Shown here piece after piece: positions 15,382 to 22,783 of a stretch of DNA of 64,000 bases (position 1 is its first letter; every line of letters begins with the position of its first letter). Source of the DNA: Streptomyces sp. ISL-94. GTDB lineage: Bacteria > Actinomycetota > Actinomycetes > Streptomycetales > Streptomycetaceae. A model generated the notes under the pieces. The model saw nothing but the letters and a program-made list of their open reading frames with translations, searched no databases and was not told the DNA's origin. Made by a program: the position numbers and the translations under genes. The stretch spans positions 1 to 64,000 of the forward strand of contig NZ_JAGGOZ010000009.1 in NCBI RefSeq assembly GCF_018614075.1, in the 5' to 3' direction.

Positions 15382-16646
15382 TGTACCTGGCCGCCAACGG
15401 CCGCCCGGACGCGCCGCCCCGCCCGCCAGGGGCCCGGCGGCGCGTCCCCGCCGCCGTCCTCGCGCTCGGCGCGGTCAGCCTCGTCACCGACGTCTCCTCG
15501 GAGATGGTCACGGCGGTGCTGCCGCTCTACCTCGTCCTGGGCCTCGGCCTGTCCCCGCTCCAGTTCGGCTTCCTGGACGGCATGTTCAACGGCGCGACCG
15601 CACTCGTGCGGCTGCTCGGCGGGCGGCTCGCCGACCGCGGCGGCCGCCACAAGCGGGTCGCCGGGGCCGGCTACCTGCTGTCGGCGCTCTCCCGGCTCGG
15701 GCTGCTCCTCGCCGGCGGCGCCACCGCCCCGATCACCGCCGCGCTGGCCGCCGACCGGCTGGGCAAGGGCATCCGCACGGCTCCGCGCGACGCCATGATC
15801 TCCCTCAGCGGCCCGCCGGAGACGCTCGGGCGCTCCTTCGGCGTGCACCGCGCCATGGACACCACGGGCGCCCTGCTCGGCCCGCTCGCCGCCTTCGCCG
15901 TGCTGTGGGCGACCGCCGACGCCTACGACGCGGTGTTCGCCGTCAGCTTCTGCGTGGGCCTCCTCGGCGTGGTCCTGCTCGTCGTGTACGTCCCGGCCAC
16001 TGCGGAGCCTGCCGTCCCCACGCCCGCCGCCCCGAAAGCCCCCGCGTACGCGGCCGTTCGCGACCCCGCCTTCCGGCGCGTCCTGTACGCCGCGACCCTG
16101 CTCGGCGCCACCACCATCGGCGACTCCTTCCTCTACCTGCTGCTGCTGCGCGGGCTCGATCTGCCGCCCGCGCTGTTCACGCTGCTGCCGCTCGGCGCGG
16201 CCGCCGTGTACCTGCTGCTCGCCGTCCCGGCCGGCCGGATCGCCGACCGGACCGGGCGGCGCCCGGGCTTCCTGCTCGGGCACGGCGCCCTGCTCGGCGC
16301 GTACGTCCTGCTGCTCGTCCCCGTCTCCTGGCCGGCCGTCGTGGGCGTGCTGACGCTGCTGGGGATCTTCTACGCCGCCACGGACGGCATCCTGATGGCG
16401 CTCGCCGCTCCCCTGCTGCCCGCTCGCGGCCGGGCGGGCGGACTCGCGGTGCTGCAGACCGGCCAGGCGCTGGCCCGGCTCCTCGGCGCCGCCGGATTCG
16501 GGGCGGCGTGGACCTTCTGGGGACAGCGGCCCGCCCTGTGGGCCGCCTCGCTCGCGCTGGCCGGGGCGCTCGCGGCCGCCTGGAGCATCCTGCCCGCCGC
16601 CCGTAGGCCCGCCCCCGCCCCCTCCTCTTCTCCGGAGCCGTCATGA
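15381..16646 (+). CDS. MFS transporter
   Basis: A 421-residue major facilitator protein with about 12 hydrophobic segments. The start overlaps the previous stop by one base. SLVTDVSSEMVTAVLPLYL at TM1 and the loop GGRLADRGGRHKRVAGAGYL between TM2 and TM3 are classic MFS marks; a second copy of the loop motif, PAGRIADRTGRRPGFLLG, occurs in the second half. VTDVSSEM is shared with a broad MFS group of unknown substrate. Gene context suggests it may export or import a molecule related to the phosphoesterase upstream, but this is inference. Confidence 0.88.
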   Translation: MYLAANGRPDAPPRPPGARRRVPAAVLALGAVSLVTDVSSEMVTAVLPLYLVLGLGLSPLQFGFLDGMFNGATALVRLLGGRLADRGGRHKRVAGAGYLLSALSRLGLLLAGGATAPITAALAADRLGKGIRTAPRDAMISLSGPPETLGRSFGVHRAMDTTGALLGPLAAFAVLWATADAYDAVFAVSFCVGLLGVVLLVVYVPATAEPAVPTPAAPKAPAYAAVRDPAFRRVLYAATLLGATTIGDSFLYLLLLRGLDLPPALFTLLPLGAAAVYLLLAVPAGRIADRTGRRPGFLLGHGALLGAYVLLLVPVSWPAVVGVLTLLGIFYAATDGILMALAAPLLPARGRAGGLAVLQTGQALARLLGAAGFGAAWTFWGQRPALWAASLALAGALAAAWSILPAARRPAPAPSSSPEPS

Positions 16647-17629
16647 TCCTCCGCTCCCGGCGGCTGCGCTTCGCCTTCGTCGCCGTCGCCGTGCTGCTCC
16701 TCGCGGGCGGCTCCCTCGGCTACGTCCTGCACGCGCGGCACCGCGAACGGCCGCTGAGGCAGGCCGGCGCCGACGCCTCGTTCACCCTCGAAGAGCCCGG
16801 GCTGTACTTCCTGGACGCGGCCACCGGGCGGGTCGCGCGCGGGCCCGGCCAGGACGCGGAGCGCGTGGCCGGCGGGCCCGCCTGCGACCGCTTCCACACC
16901 GCCGGAGAACACGCCCTGTGCCTGCGCAAGCTGCCAGGGACCCCCGCCCGCACCGAGGCGCTCGTCCTCGACCGGCGACTGCGCGAGGTCCGCCGGGTAA
17001 CCGTGCCCGGCATCCCCAACCGGGCCCGCGTCTCCGCCTCGGGGCAGCTGCTGTCCTGGACCACGTTCGCGGCCGGCGACTCGTACGCGACCTCCGCCTT
17101 CTCCACGCGGACGTCGATCCTGGACCTGCGCACCGGGTATCTCGTCAAGTCCGTCGAGCAGATCCCGCTGACCCTCGACGGGGTCCGCCACCACCGCCCC
17201 GACGTCAACTACTGGGGCGTGACCTTCGCCCGCGACGACAACCGCTTCTACGCCACCGTCTCCACCGGGGGCCGCACCCACCTCGTCGAGGGCGACCTGC
17301 GGAACTGGTCGGCGAAGGCGTTGCGCGAGAACGTCGAATGCCCCTCGCTGTCGCCGGACGGGACGCGCATCGCCTTCAAGAAGAAGGTCTCCGAGGACCT
17401 CCGGGCACCCTGGCGGCTGTACGTCCTCGACCTGGCGACGATGCGCGAACAGCCGTCGGCCGAACCGCACAGCGTCGACGACCAGGCCGTCTGGCTGGAC
17501 GACTCGGCCCTCGCCTACGCCCTGCCGGGACGCGACGGCCGCACGAGCGACATCTGGTCGGTCCCGGCGGACGGCACGGGAGCGCCCCGCCTTCTCGCGG
17601 CGGGCGGCTCGTCACCGGCCCACCGGTAG
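16643..17629 (+). CDS. Membrane-anchored TolB-like (PD40) beta-propeller protein
   Basis: The 328-residue protein has one N-terminal hydrophobic segment (FAFVAVAVLLLAGGSLGYVL) without a clear cleavage site, so it is probably anchored facing out. The rest is built of propeller-like blades with PD40 marks such as CPSLSPDGTRIAFKKK and VWLDDSALAYALPG. TSDIWSVPADGTGAPRLL resembles the last blade of TolB-type proteins. It overlaps the MFS stop by four bases (ATGA), so the three genes from 14032 form one operon. The function is unknown; a periplasmic-side accessory to the transporter is possible. Confidence 0.75.
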   Translation: MILRSRRLRFAFVAVAVLLLAGGSLGYVLHARHRERPLRQAGADASFTLEEPGLYFLDAATGRVARGPGQDAERVAGGPACDRFHTAGEHALCLRKLPGTPARTEALVLDRRLREVRRVTVPGIPNRARVSASGQLLSWTTFAAGDSYATSAFSTRTSILDLRTGYLVKSVEQIPLTLDGVRHHRPDVNYWGVTFARDDNRFYATVSTGGRTHLVEGDLRNWSAKALRENVECPSLSPDGTRIAFKKKVSEDLRAPWRLYVLDLATMREQPSAEPHSVDDQAVWLDDSALAYALPGRDGRTSDIWSVPADGTGAPRLLAAGGSSPAHR

Positions 17630-17655
17630 CGGCGGCCCCCGTCACCCGGCCGGGT

Positions 17656-18330
17656 TCAGTGCGCGGCCGCCGTCTCGGTGAGCTCGCTCGGGCGGACGAT
17701 GACGAACCCCTCGCCGCGCAGGCTGAGCTGGACGGCCTCGCCGGAGCCGCCGCGGATCATCGAGCCGACCGACTGGGAGCGGTGGAGTCCGGTCTCCAGC
17801 TGCGCGCTCCAGCCGACGACCGCGTCCGTGTCCACGTAGACGGGGGACTGCCCGGTGACCGGGATGACGATCGGATTGCCGTCGCAGACCACGGCGAGCT
17901 TGCCGGTGCCGGTGAAGAGGCTGTTGAAGAGGCCGCCGCCGGTCATGCCGGCGCCTTTCAGCATCTTGATCTCGTAGGAGAGGGTCGGGTCGAAGCAGAG
18001 CACGTTGCGGCCGTTGATGGTCAGCGCGTCGCCCGGCTCGAAGTCGATGATGAAGCAGTTGCCCGCCTGGTGGGCGAACCAGGCCTCGCCCTGGCCCCGT
18101 ACCGACATGAGCGCCAGGCCCTCGCCCGTGACGGCGCGCTTGAGCATGCCGCCGATGCCCTGTCCCTTGCGCTCAAACTGGAGGTTGCCGCGGAAGGCGA
18201 CCATCGAGCCCTGGCGGGCCAGCATCTCGCCGTTGACGGCGTACTTCACGGACTTGGCGTTCTGCAGGGTCATGCCGGGGGCGACGGCCGCCTGGGCCAG
18301 GTTCTCGGACGCAAAAAGATCGCTCTTCAT
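17656..18330 (-). CDS. AIM24 family protein
   Basis: A 224-residue AIM24 (formerly DUF124) protein with a TRAP-like beta fold. Matching segments are KYAVNGEMLARQGSMVAFRG, the Gly-rich GQGIGGMLKRAVTGEGLALM, AWFAHQAGNCFIIDFEPGDAL and GGLFNSLFTGTGKLAVV. The mitochondrial relatives affect inner-membrane organisation; bacterial functions are unknown. It is monocistronic: divergent from the Pth2-like gene and convergent with the TolB-like gene. Confidence 0.92.
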   Translation of the reverse strand: MKSDLFASENLAQAAVAPGMTLQNAKSVKYAVNGEMLARQGSMVAFRGNLQFERKGQGIGGMLKRAVTGEGLALMSVRGQGEAWFAHQAGNCFIIDFEPGDALTINGRNVLCFDPTLSYEIKMLKGAGMTGGGLFNSLFTGTGKLAVVCDGNPIVIPVTGQSPVYVDTDAVVGWSAQLETGLHRSQSVGSMIRGGSGEAVQLSLRGEGFVIVRPSELTETAAAH

Positions 18331-18401
18331 GCCGTCGATCCTCGCCCGGACCGGCCCCCCTCGGCATCATCCTGGAGGCGGAGCCTGGCATCCTTGGCGG
18401 G

Positions 18402-19154
18402 ATGAGCAGCCGGAACACCCATGACACCACCGACGTACCCGCGGTCGGGGCGGACAGCCCCTTCCGGCAGGAGCACGTCCTGCGCGACGAGGCCCCGCAG
18501 TTCGTCCTGCCGCTGGTGGTGCGGATCGAGAAGACCGGGCCGCCCGCCCGGACGGACGCGCTGGAGACGGCGGCCCGCGCGGTGCTGGTCCTGCTGACCG
18601 ACGAGCGGGCGCTGGGCGAGGGCGAGTGGGCCGAGGCGGTCCGGGACTGGCAGGACGCGCGGATCCGCAAGGTGGTCCGGCGGGCGCGCGGGGCTGAGTG
18701 GCGCAAGGCGGGCACCCTGCCGGGTGTCACGGTGCACGGTGACACCACGGAGGTACGGGTCTTCCCGCCGGTGCCGCTGGACGGCTGGCCCAAGGAGCTG
18801 GCGAAGCTCCAGGTGTCGGGCACCGATCTGGACGACCCGGAGCCGGTGGCCGCGGCCGTGGAGCCGGGTGTGCCGGTGCTGTGGTTCAACCCCGGCCTCG
18901 GCATGTCCGCCGGCAAGGCGATGGCCCAGGCCGGGCACGCGGCGCAGCTGGCGTGGTGGGAGCTGACGGACGCGGAGCGGACCGCGTGGCAGGACTCCGG
19001 TTTCCGGCTGGCCGTACGGACGGCTGCGCGCGAGCGGTGGGCGGAGCTGAGCGGGAGCGGCCTGCCGGTGGTCCGGGACGCCGGGTTCACGGAGATCGCG
19101 CCGGGCAGCGCGACGGTGATCGCCGACCACCCGGCCCTGCGGGCCCGGGTCTGA
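18402..19154 (+). CDS. Pth2-family peptidyl-tRNA hydrolase-like protein
   Basis: This 250-residue protein ends in a Pth2-like domain. PVLWFNPGLGMSAGKAMAQA followed by GHAAQLAWW matches the conserved K-x-A-Q-x-x-H-A core of Pth2 enzymes, and SGLPVVRDAGFTEIAPGSAT matches the final strand and loop. Pth2 enzymes recycle peptidyl-tRNA. The N-terminal 130 residues (FRQEHVLRDEAPQFVLPLVVRIE and following) are an actinobacterial extension I do not recognise. Streptomyces also carry a classic Pth, so this may be an auxiliary enzyme. Confidence 0.82.
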   Translation: MSSRNTHDTTDVPAVGADSPFRQEHVLRDEAPQFVLPLVVRIEKTGPPARTDALETAARAVLVLLTDERALGEGEWAEAVRDWQDARIRKVVRRARGAEWRKAGTLPGVTVHGDTTEVRVFPPVPLDGWPKELAKLQVSGTDLDDPEPVAAAVEPGVPVLWFNPGLGMSAGKAMAQAGHAAQLAWWELTDAERTAWQDSGFRLAVRTAARERWAELSGSGLPVVRDAGFTEIAPGSATVIADHPALRARV

Positions 19155-19315
19155 TCCCCCTTCCCGTCCGCGTTGGCGCCCCCGTCCCCGTCCCCGTCCC
19201 CCGGGAACCTCAAATGTTGCTCTGAACGTCCCCTCCGCGCGGTTGGCCGGACGCCGGTGGGGCCATGACACCGGCACACGGTCCGATGGGAAGCGCCGAG
19301 AGGGGGCGAGGGGAC
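19155..19315. other. Leader of the DUF692 operon
   Basis: This 161-bp gap holds a short CCCCGT hexamer run near 19180-19203 and an AT-richer stretch, CCTCAAATGTTGCTCTGAAC (19209-19228), that may carry the promoter. I could not assign -35 and -10 boxes with confidence. Confidence 0.3.
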
Positions 19316-20779
19316 ATGAAGCCCATGGCACACCTGGGGGTGGGCATCGGCTGGCGGCCGGAGATCGCGGACGCCGTGGAGCGGCTGCCCGGCCTTGACT
19401 GGGTCGAGGTGGTGGCCGAGAACATCTGCCCGGGCCACCTGCCCGAGGCGCTGCTGAGGCTGCGCGAGCGCGGGACGCGCGTCGTGCCGCACGGGGTCTC
19501 GCTGGGACTGGGCGGCGCCGACCGGCCCGACCCGGAGAAGCTGGCGGCGCTCGGCGAGCGGGCGGTGGCGCTGGGGGCGCCGCTGGTCACCGAGCACATC
19601 GCCTTCGTCCGCACGTCCTCGGCCGTACGGCCCGTGCTGGAGGCGGGCCACCTGCTGCCGGTGCCGCGCACGCGGGACGCGCTGGACGTGCTGTGCGAGA
19701 ACGTGCGGATCGCGCAGGACGCCCTGCCGGTGCCGCTGGCGCTGGAGAACATCGCCGCGTTGTTCTCGTGGCCCGGCGAGGAGCTGACGGAGGGGCAGTT
19801 CCTGACGGAGCTTGTCGAGCGGACCGGCGTCCGGCTGCTCATCGACGTGGCCAACCTGCACACCAACCGGGTCAACCGGGGCGAGGACCCGGCCGCCGTA
19901 CTGGACGGGATCCCGCTGGAGGCGCTGGCCTACGTGCACGTGGCGGGCGGCGTCGAGCGGAGCGGGGTCTGGCACGACACGCACGCCCACCCGGTGCCGC
20001 CGGTGGTCCTCGACCTGCTCGCCGAACTCCGCTCCCGGGTGGACCCGCCGGGCGTGCTGCTGGAACGGGACGACGACTTCCCGCCGGAGGCGGAACTGGC
20101 CGCCGAACTGACCGCGATCCGCGCGGTGGCCGCGGGCCGGGCGGCCGCGGGCCGGGCGGCCGCGGGCCGGGCGGCCGCGGGCCGGGCGGGAGCCCGGACC
20201 TCCGCCCCGGCGCAGGCGGCTCCGGGCGATGCGACGGCTTCGGCGGCCCCCGGGGCGGACCCCGCCCACCAGGGCGGCCCCGAGGCGGCGGCCGACCCGG
20301 CCGCCGGCGCGGCGGGACCCGCCCCGGATTCCGGCGCTCCGGCCGACCCCGCGACGCGGGGCGTCGCCGAGGCGGCCCGGACCCGGGTGGCGCTCGGGCA
20401 GGCCGCGCTGTTGTCGGCGCTGGTGGCCGGGACGCCCGTGCCCGAGGGCTTCGACCGGCAGCGGATCGGGGTACAGGCCCGGGCGCTGGCCGCCAAGCGG
20501 GCCGATGTGGTGGCCAAGGTGGCGCCCGAGCTGCCGGGGATCCTGGGCGGCGCCGGACCGTACCGCGCGGCCTTCCTCGCGTACGCCAAGGGCCGTCCCA
20601 TGACCGGCGGATACCGCCGCGACGCGCTGGACTTCGCCGAGCACCTGCTGATCCGGGACCTGCCGGCCGACCCGGCCGCCCGGCGGCGGCTGACCTCCTG
20701 GTGGCGGGACCGGGCCGGTGCGCGGCCGCCCCGCCGGGTCGTGCGCTGGGCCCGGGCCCTCGTGGGGAGAGCGGCATGA
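19316..20779 (+). CDS. DUF692 (MNIO-type) iron enzyme fused to a DUF2063-like partner domain
   Basis: This 487-residue protein has three parts. Residues 5-260 form a DUF692 (MbnB/TglH/ChrH) TIM barrel with the expected metal ligands: H59 (VPHGVSLG), E93/H94 (VTEHIAF), E144/N145 (LENIA), D177/N180/H182 ([10 protein letters not shown]), H208 (VHVAGG), D221/H223/H225 (DTHAHP) and E250 (LLERDDD). Residues 270-350 are an Ala/Pro linker with a repeated AAAGR unit. Residues 355-450 resemble DUF2063 partner proteins such as TglI and BufC ([35 protein letters not shown]). Known family members oxidise Cys-containing peptides with a multi-iron centre. It overlaps the next gene (ATGA). Confidence 0.9.
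   Translation: MKPMAHLGVGIGWRPEIADAVERLPGLDWVEVVAENICPGHLPEALLRLRERGTRVVPHGVSLGLGGADRPDPEKLAALGERAVALGAPLVTEHIAFVRTSSAVRPVLEAGHLLPVPRTRDALDVLCENVRIAQDALPVPLALENIAALFSWPGEELTEGQFLTELVERTGVRLLIDVANLHTNRVNRGEDPAAVLDGIPLEALAYVHVAGGVERSGVWHDTHAHPVPPVVLDLLAELRSRVDPPGVLLERDDDFPPEAELAAELTAIRAVAAGRAAAGRAAAGRAAAGRAGARTSAPAQAAPGDATASAAPGADPAHQGGPEAAADPAAGAAGPAPDSGAPADPATRGVAEAARTRVALGQAALLSALVAGTPVPEGFDRQRIGVQARALAAKRADVVAKVAPELPGILGGAGPYRAAFLAYAKGRPMTGGYRRDALDFAEHLLIRDLPADPAARRRLTSWWRDRAGARPPRRVVRWARALVGRAA
20130..20190 (+). repeat. 15-base tandem repeat in the DUF692 linker
   Basis: The unit GCGGGCCGGGCGGCC is repeated about four times and codes AAAGR repeats in the linker between the two enzyme domains. 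It is in frame, so copy-number change would only alter linker length. Confidence 0.8.
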
Positions 20780-21834
20780 ACCTCCTCGCCCTCGCGATCT
20801 GGCTCGGCGTCGCCGTCTCCAGCGGCCTGCTGATCCGCGGCCTGCGCCGCTCCCGGCCCCCGTCGGCCGGCCCGGCGCCCGCCCTGCACGACCTGTCCGA
20901 GGCCGCGTTCATGGCGGGCGGCCCCGGCGCCGTCGTGGACACCGCGCTCGTCTCGATGCTCGCGGACGGCCGGCTGATCGTCGGCGGCCCCGGCATCGCC
21001 CACGTACGCCCCGGGGCGCGCGCGTACGACCCGGCCGAGCGCGCCGTCCTCCAGGCACACCAGGATGCGCCCTCGGGCTGGCTCTACCAGGTCCGTTACG
21101 CCGCCATGCTCGACCCTGCCGTCCAGGAGACCGGGGGCGCGCTGGCCGCCCGGGGGCTGCTCTCGCCGCCCGGGTGGGGCCGGGCCTGGCGGCGCTGGGG
21201 GCTGGTCCAGGCCACCGTGTGCGGGATCCTGGTCCCGGTGTCGCTGCCGCTCACCTTCGCGGCGTGCCTCCTGCGGCCCGGGGCGGTCCAGGTGCCGTTC
21301 ATCGTGAAGGTGCTGCCCGTCCTGCTGGGCGGGGTCGTGGTGGGCCTGGTCTGCGCGGCCCGCGCCAAGGGCCGGCTGACCCCGGCGGGGATGCGGGCGC
21401 TGCGCGAGATCCGCTCCTCGTACCTCAACGACCGGAACCCGCACGTGCAGACCGCGCTGTTCGGACTGCGCGGTCTGCGGGACCCGTTCCTGCGCGGCCA
21501 GCTGGTGCCCGCCGCGCGCGGCACCCGGCTGGCCGCGGCCCAGGCGGCCTCCCGTCCGCACGGGTCGGGCTCCTCGTACGCGGCCTCCGCCGAGGTCCTG
21601 CCCGTCGTCTGGTGCGCCGGGAGCGACGGTGGCAGCGGGGGCGGTTCCGGCTGCGGCTCGGGCTGCGGATCCGGTTCGGGCTGCGGCTCGTCGGGCGGCA
21701 GCAGCTGCTCCTCCTCCTCGGGATCGGGCTGCGGCTCCTCCGGCAGCAGCTGCGGAAGCAGTAGTTCCAGTTGCTCCGGCAGCAGTTCGAGTTGCAGCAG
21801 TTCGTCCGGTTCCAGCTGCTCCAGCAGCTCCTGA
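20776..21834 (+). CDS. TIGR04222 membrane protein with Cys/Gly/Ser-rich tail
   Basis: The 352-residue protein has a first membrane segment at the N-terminus ([18 protein letters not shown]), the TIGR04222 core ([20 protein letters not shown] near residue 36, then [14 protein letters not shown]), and two more membrane segments at about 150-200. The last 71 residues (282-352) are only Gly, Ser, one Asp and nine Cys. The Cys sit 4, 6, 8, 8, 7, 7, 7 and 8 residues apart. Every Cys codon is TGC, while Ser uses both AGY and TCN codons, so the composition looks selected at protein level. The start overlaps the DUF692 stop. The tail is a likely substrate of that enzyme. Confidence 0.88.
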   Translation: MNLLALAIWLGVAVSSGLLIRGLRRSRPPSAGPAPALHDLSEAAFMAGGPGAVVDTALVSMLADGRLIVGGPGIAHVRPGARAYDPAERAVLQAHQDAPSGWLYQVRYAAMLDPAVQETGGALAARGLLSPPGWGRAWRRWGLVQATVCGILVPVSLPLTFAACLLRPGAVQVPFIVKVLPVLLGGVVVGLVCAARAKGRLTPAGMRALREIRSSYLNDRNPHVQTALFGLRGLRDPFLRGQLVPAARGTRLAAAQAASRPHGSGSSYAASAEVLPVVWCAGSDGGSGGGSGCGSGCGSGSGCGSSGGSSCSSSSGSGCGSSGSSCGSSSSSCSGSSSSCSSSSGSSCSSSS

Positions 21835-21852
21835 CTCCCCATCACGGCCGCA

Positions 21853-21886
21853 TCACAAGGTGCTCACACCTCGGCGCCACCTGTGA
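21853..21886. promoter_or_regulatory. Inverted repeat between the two TIGR04222 genes
   Basis: TCACAAGGTG and CACCTGTGA are near-perfect inverted arms 15 bases apart. An inner AGGTG-N4-CACCT dyad lies at 21858-21871. The site sits 33 bp before the second gene, so it may be an operator or a partial terminator that sets unequal expression of the two membrane proteins. Confidence 0.4.
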
Positions 21887-21918
21887 CCACGTGCATCAAC
21901 TGCTTGTAGAAAGCGGGG

Positions 21919-22707
21919 ATGTTCTGGGTCCTCTTCCTGCTGGTGTCCTGGGCGGGGGTGCTGTGGTCGTGCACCCTCCTCCTGGCGGCCGCCACCCGCG
22001 CCGCCGAGCCCGCCACCGGCGCCGCCACCGCGCCCCACCACGACGAGCTGAGCCTGTACGAGGCCGCCTACCTCGCCGGCGGTCCAGGGCGGGTGGCCGA
22101 GCTGACGCTGCTCTCGATGCAGCGCCGGCGACGGCTGCTGCTGGCCCACACCGGCTGGGCCACCGTCGTCGACCCCGTCGGCCACGACGCCCACGAGTGG
22201 TCCGTACTCGGCGCGTTCGGCTCCGACGGGCAGTCTCCCGTACCGGACCTGCGGTCCACGGCGGCCGCGGACGAGGCGGTACGGGCCCTCGCGGACCGGC
22301 TCGGCGAAGCCGGTCTCGCGGTGCCCGCCGGCTCCCGGCGCGGGGTCGCCGACGGGGTCCGGGCCGTGCGCGGGGCCACCCTGCTGGTCCTCGCGATGGC
22401 CGCGGCCTCCGTCACCCTCCCGGCCGGCGCAGGCATGACCCACGCCATGATCCTGGCGTGGTTCTCGCTGCCGCTCATCCTCGGCGCGAGCTGCCTGGCC
22501 ATAGCCCGCTTCGAGGCCCACCCGTACTCGCGCTGGGCTTCCCCGGCCGGCCAGCGGCTGCTCGTCGCGCTGGACCGGGAGCGCAGCCACCGGGATTCGC
22601 TGACCGCGGTGGCCGTGCGCGGGGTCCGCGTGGTCTCCGACCCCGGGCTGCGGGCGGCGCTGGGGTACGGCAACCGGGGGTGGTTCCCGCGGCAACGGGG
22701 CCATTGA
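21919..22707 (+). CDS. TIGR04222 membrane protein without Cys tail
   Basis: This 262-residue paralogue of the preceding gene has an N-terminal membrane segment (MFWVLFLLVSWAGVLWSCTL), the same core motif (LSLYEAAYLAGGPGRVAELT, SMQRRRRLLL) and two further membrane segments around 130-180. It ends normally after GYGNRGWFPRQRGH and has no Cys-rich tail. It is separated from the upstream gene by 84 bp. A likely role is partner or scaffold of the tailed protein, or an ancestral form that lost its tail. No catalytic motif is visible. Confidence 0.85.
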   Translation: MFWVLFLLVSWAGVLWSCTLLLAAATRAAEPATGAATAPHHDELSLYEAAYLAGGPGRVAELTLLSMQRRRRLLLAHTGWATVVDPVGHDAHEWSVLGAFGSDGQSPVPDLRSTAAADEAVRALADRLGEAGLAVPAGSRRGVADGVRAVRGATLLVLAMAAASVTLPAGAGMTHAMILAWFSLPLILGASCLAIARFEAHPYSRWASPAGQRLLVALDRERSHRDSLTAVAVRGVRVVSDPGLRAALGYGNRGWFPRQRGH

Positions 22708-22783
22708 GGCCGACACCGGCCGCCGATCCTTTACACGGCTCCGGCCCGATGGTCGTCTCATCGGACGATACGAAGGGGCCGCC

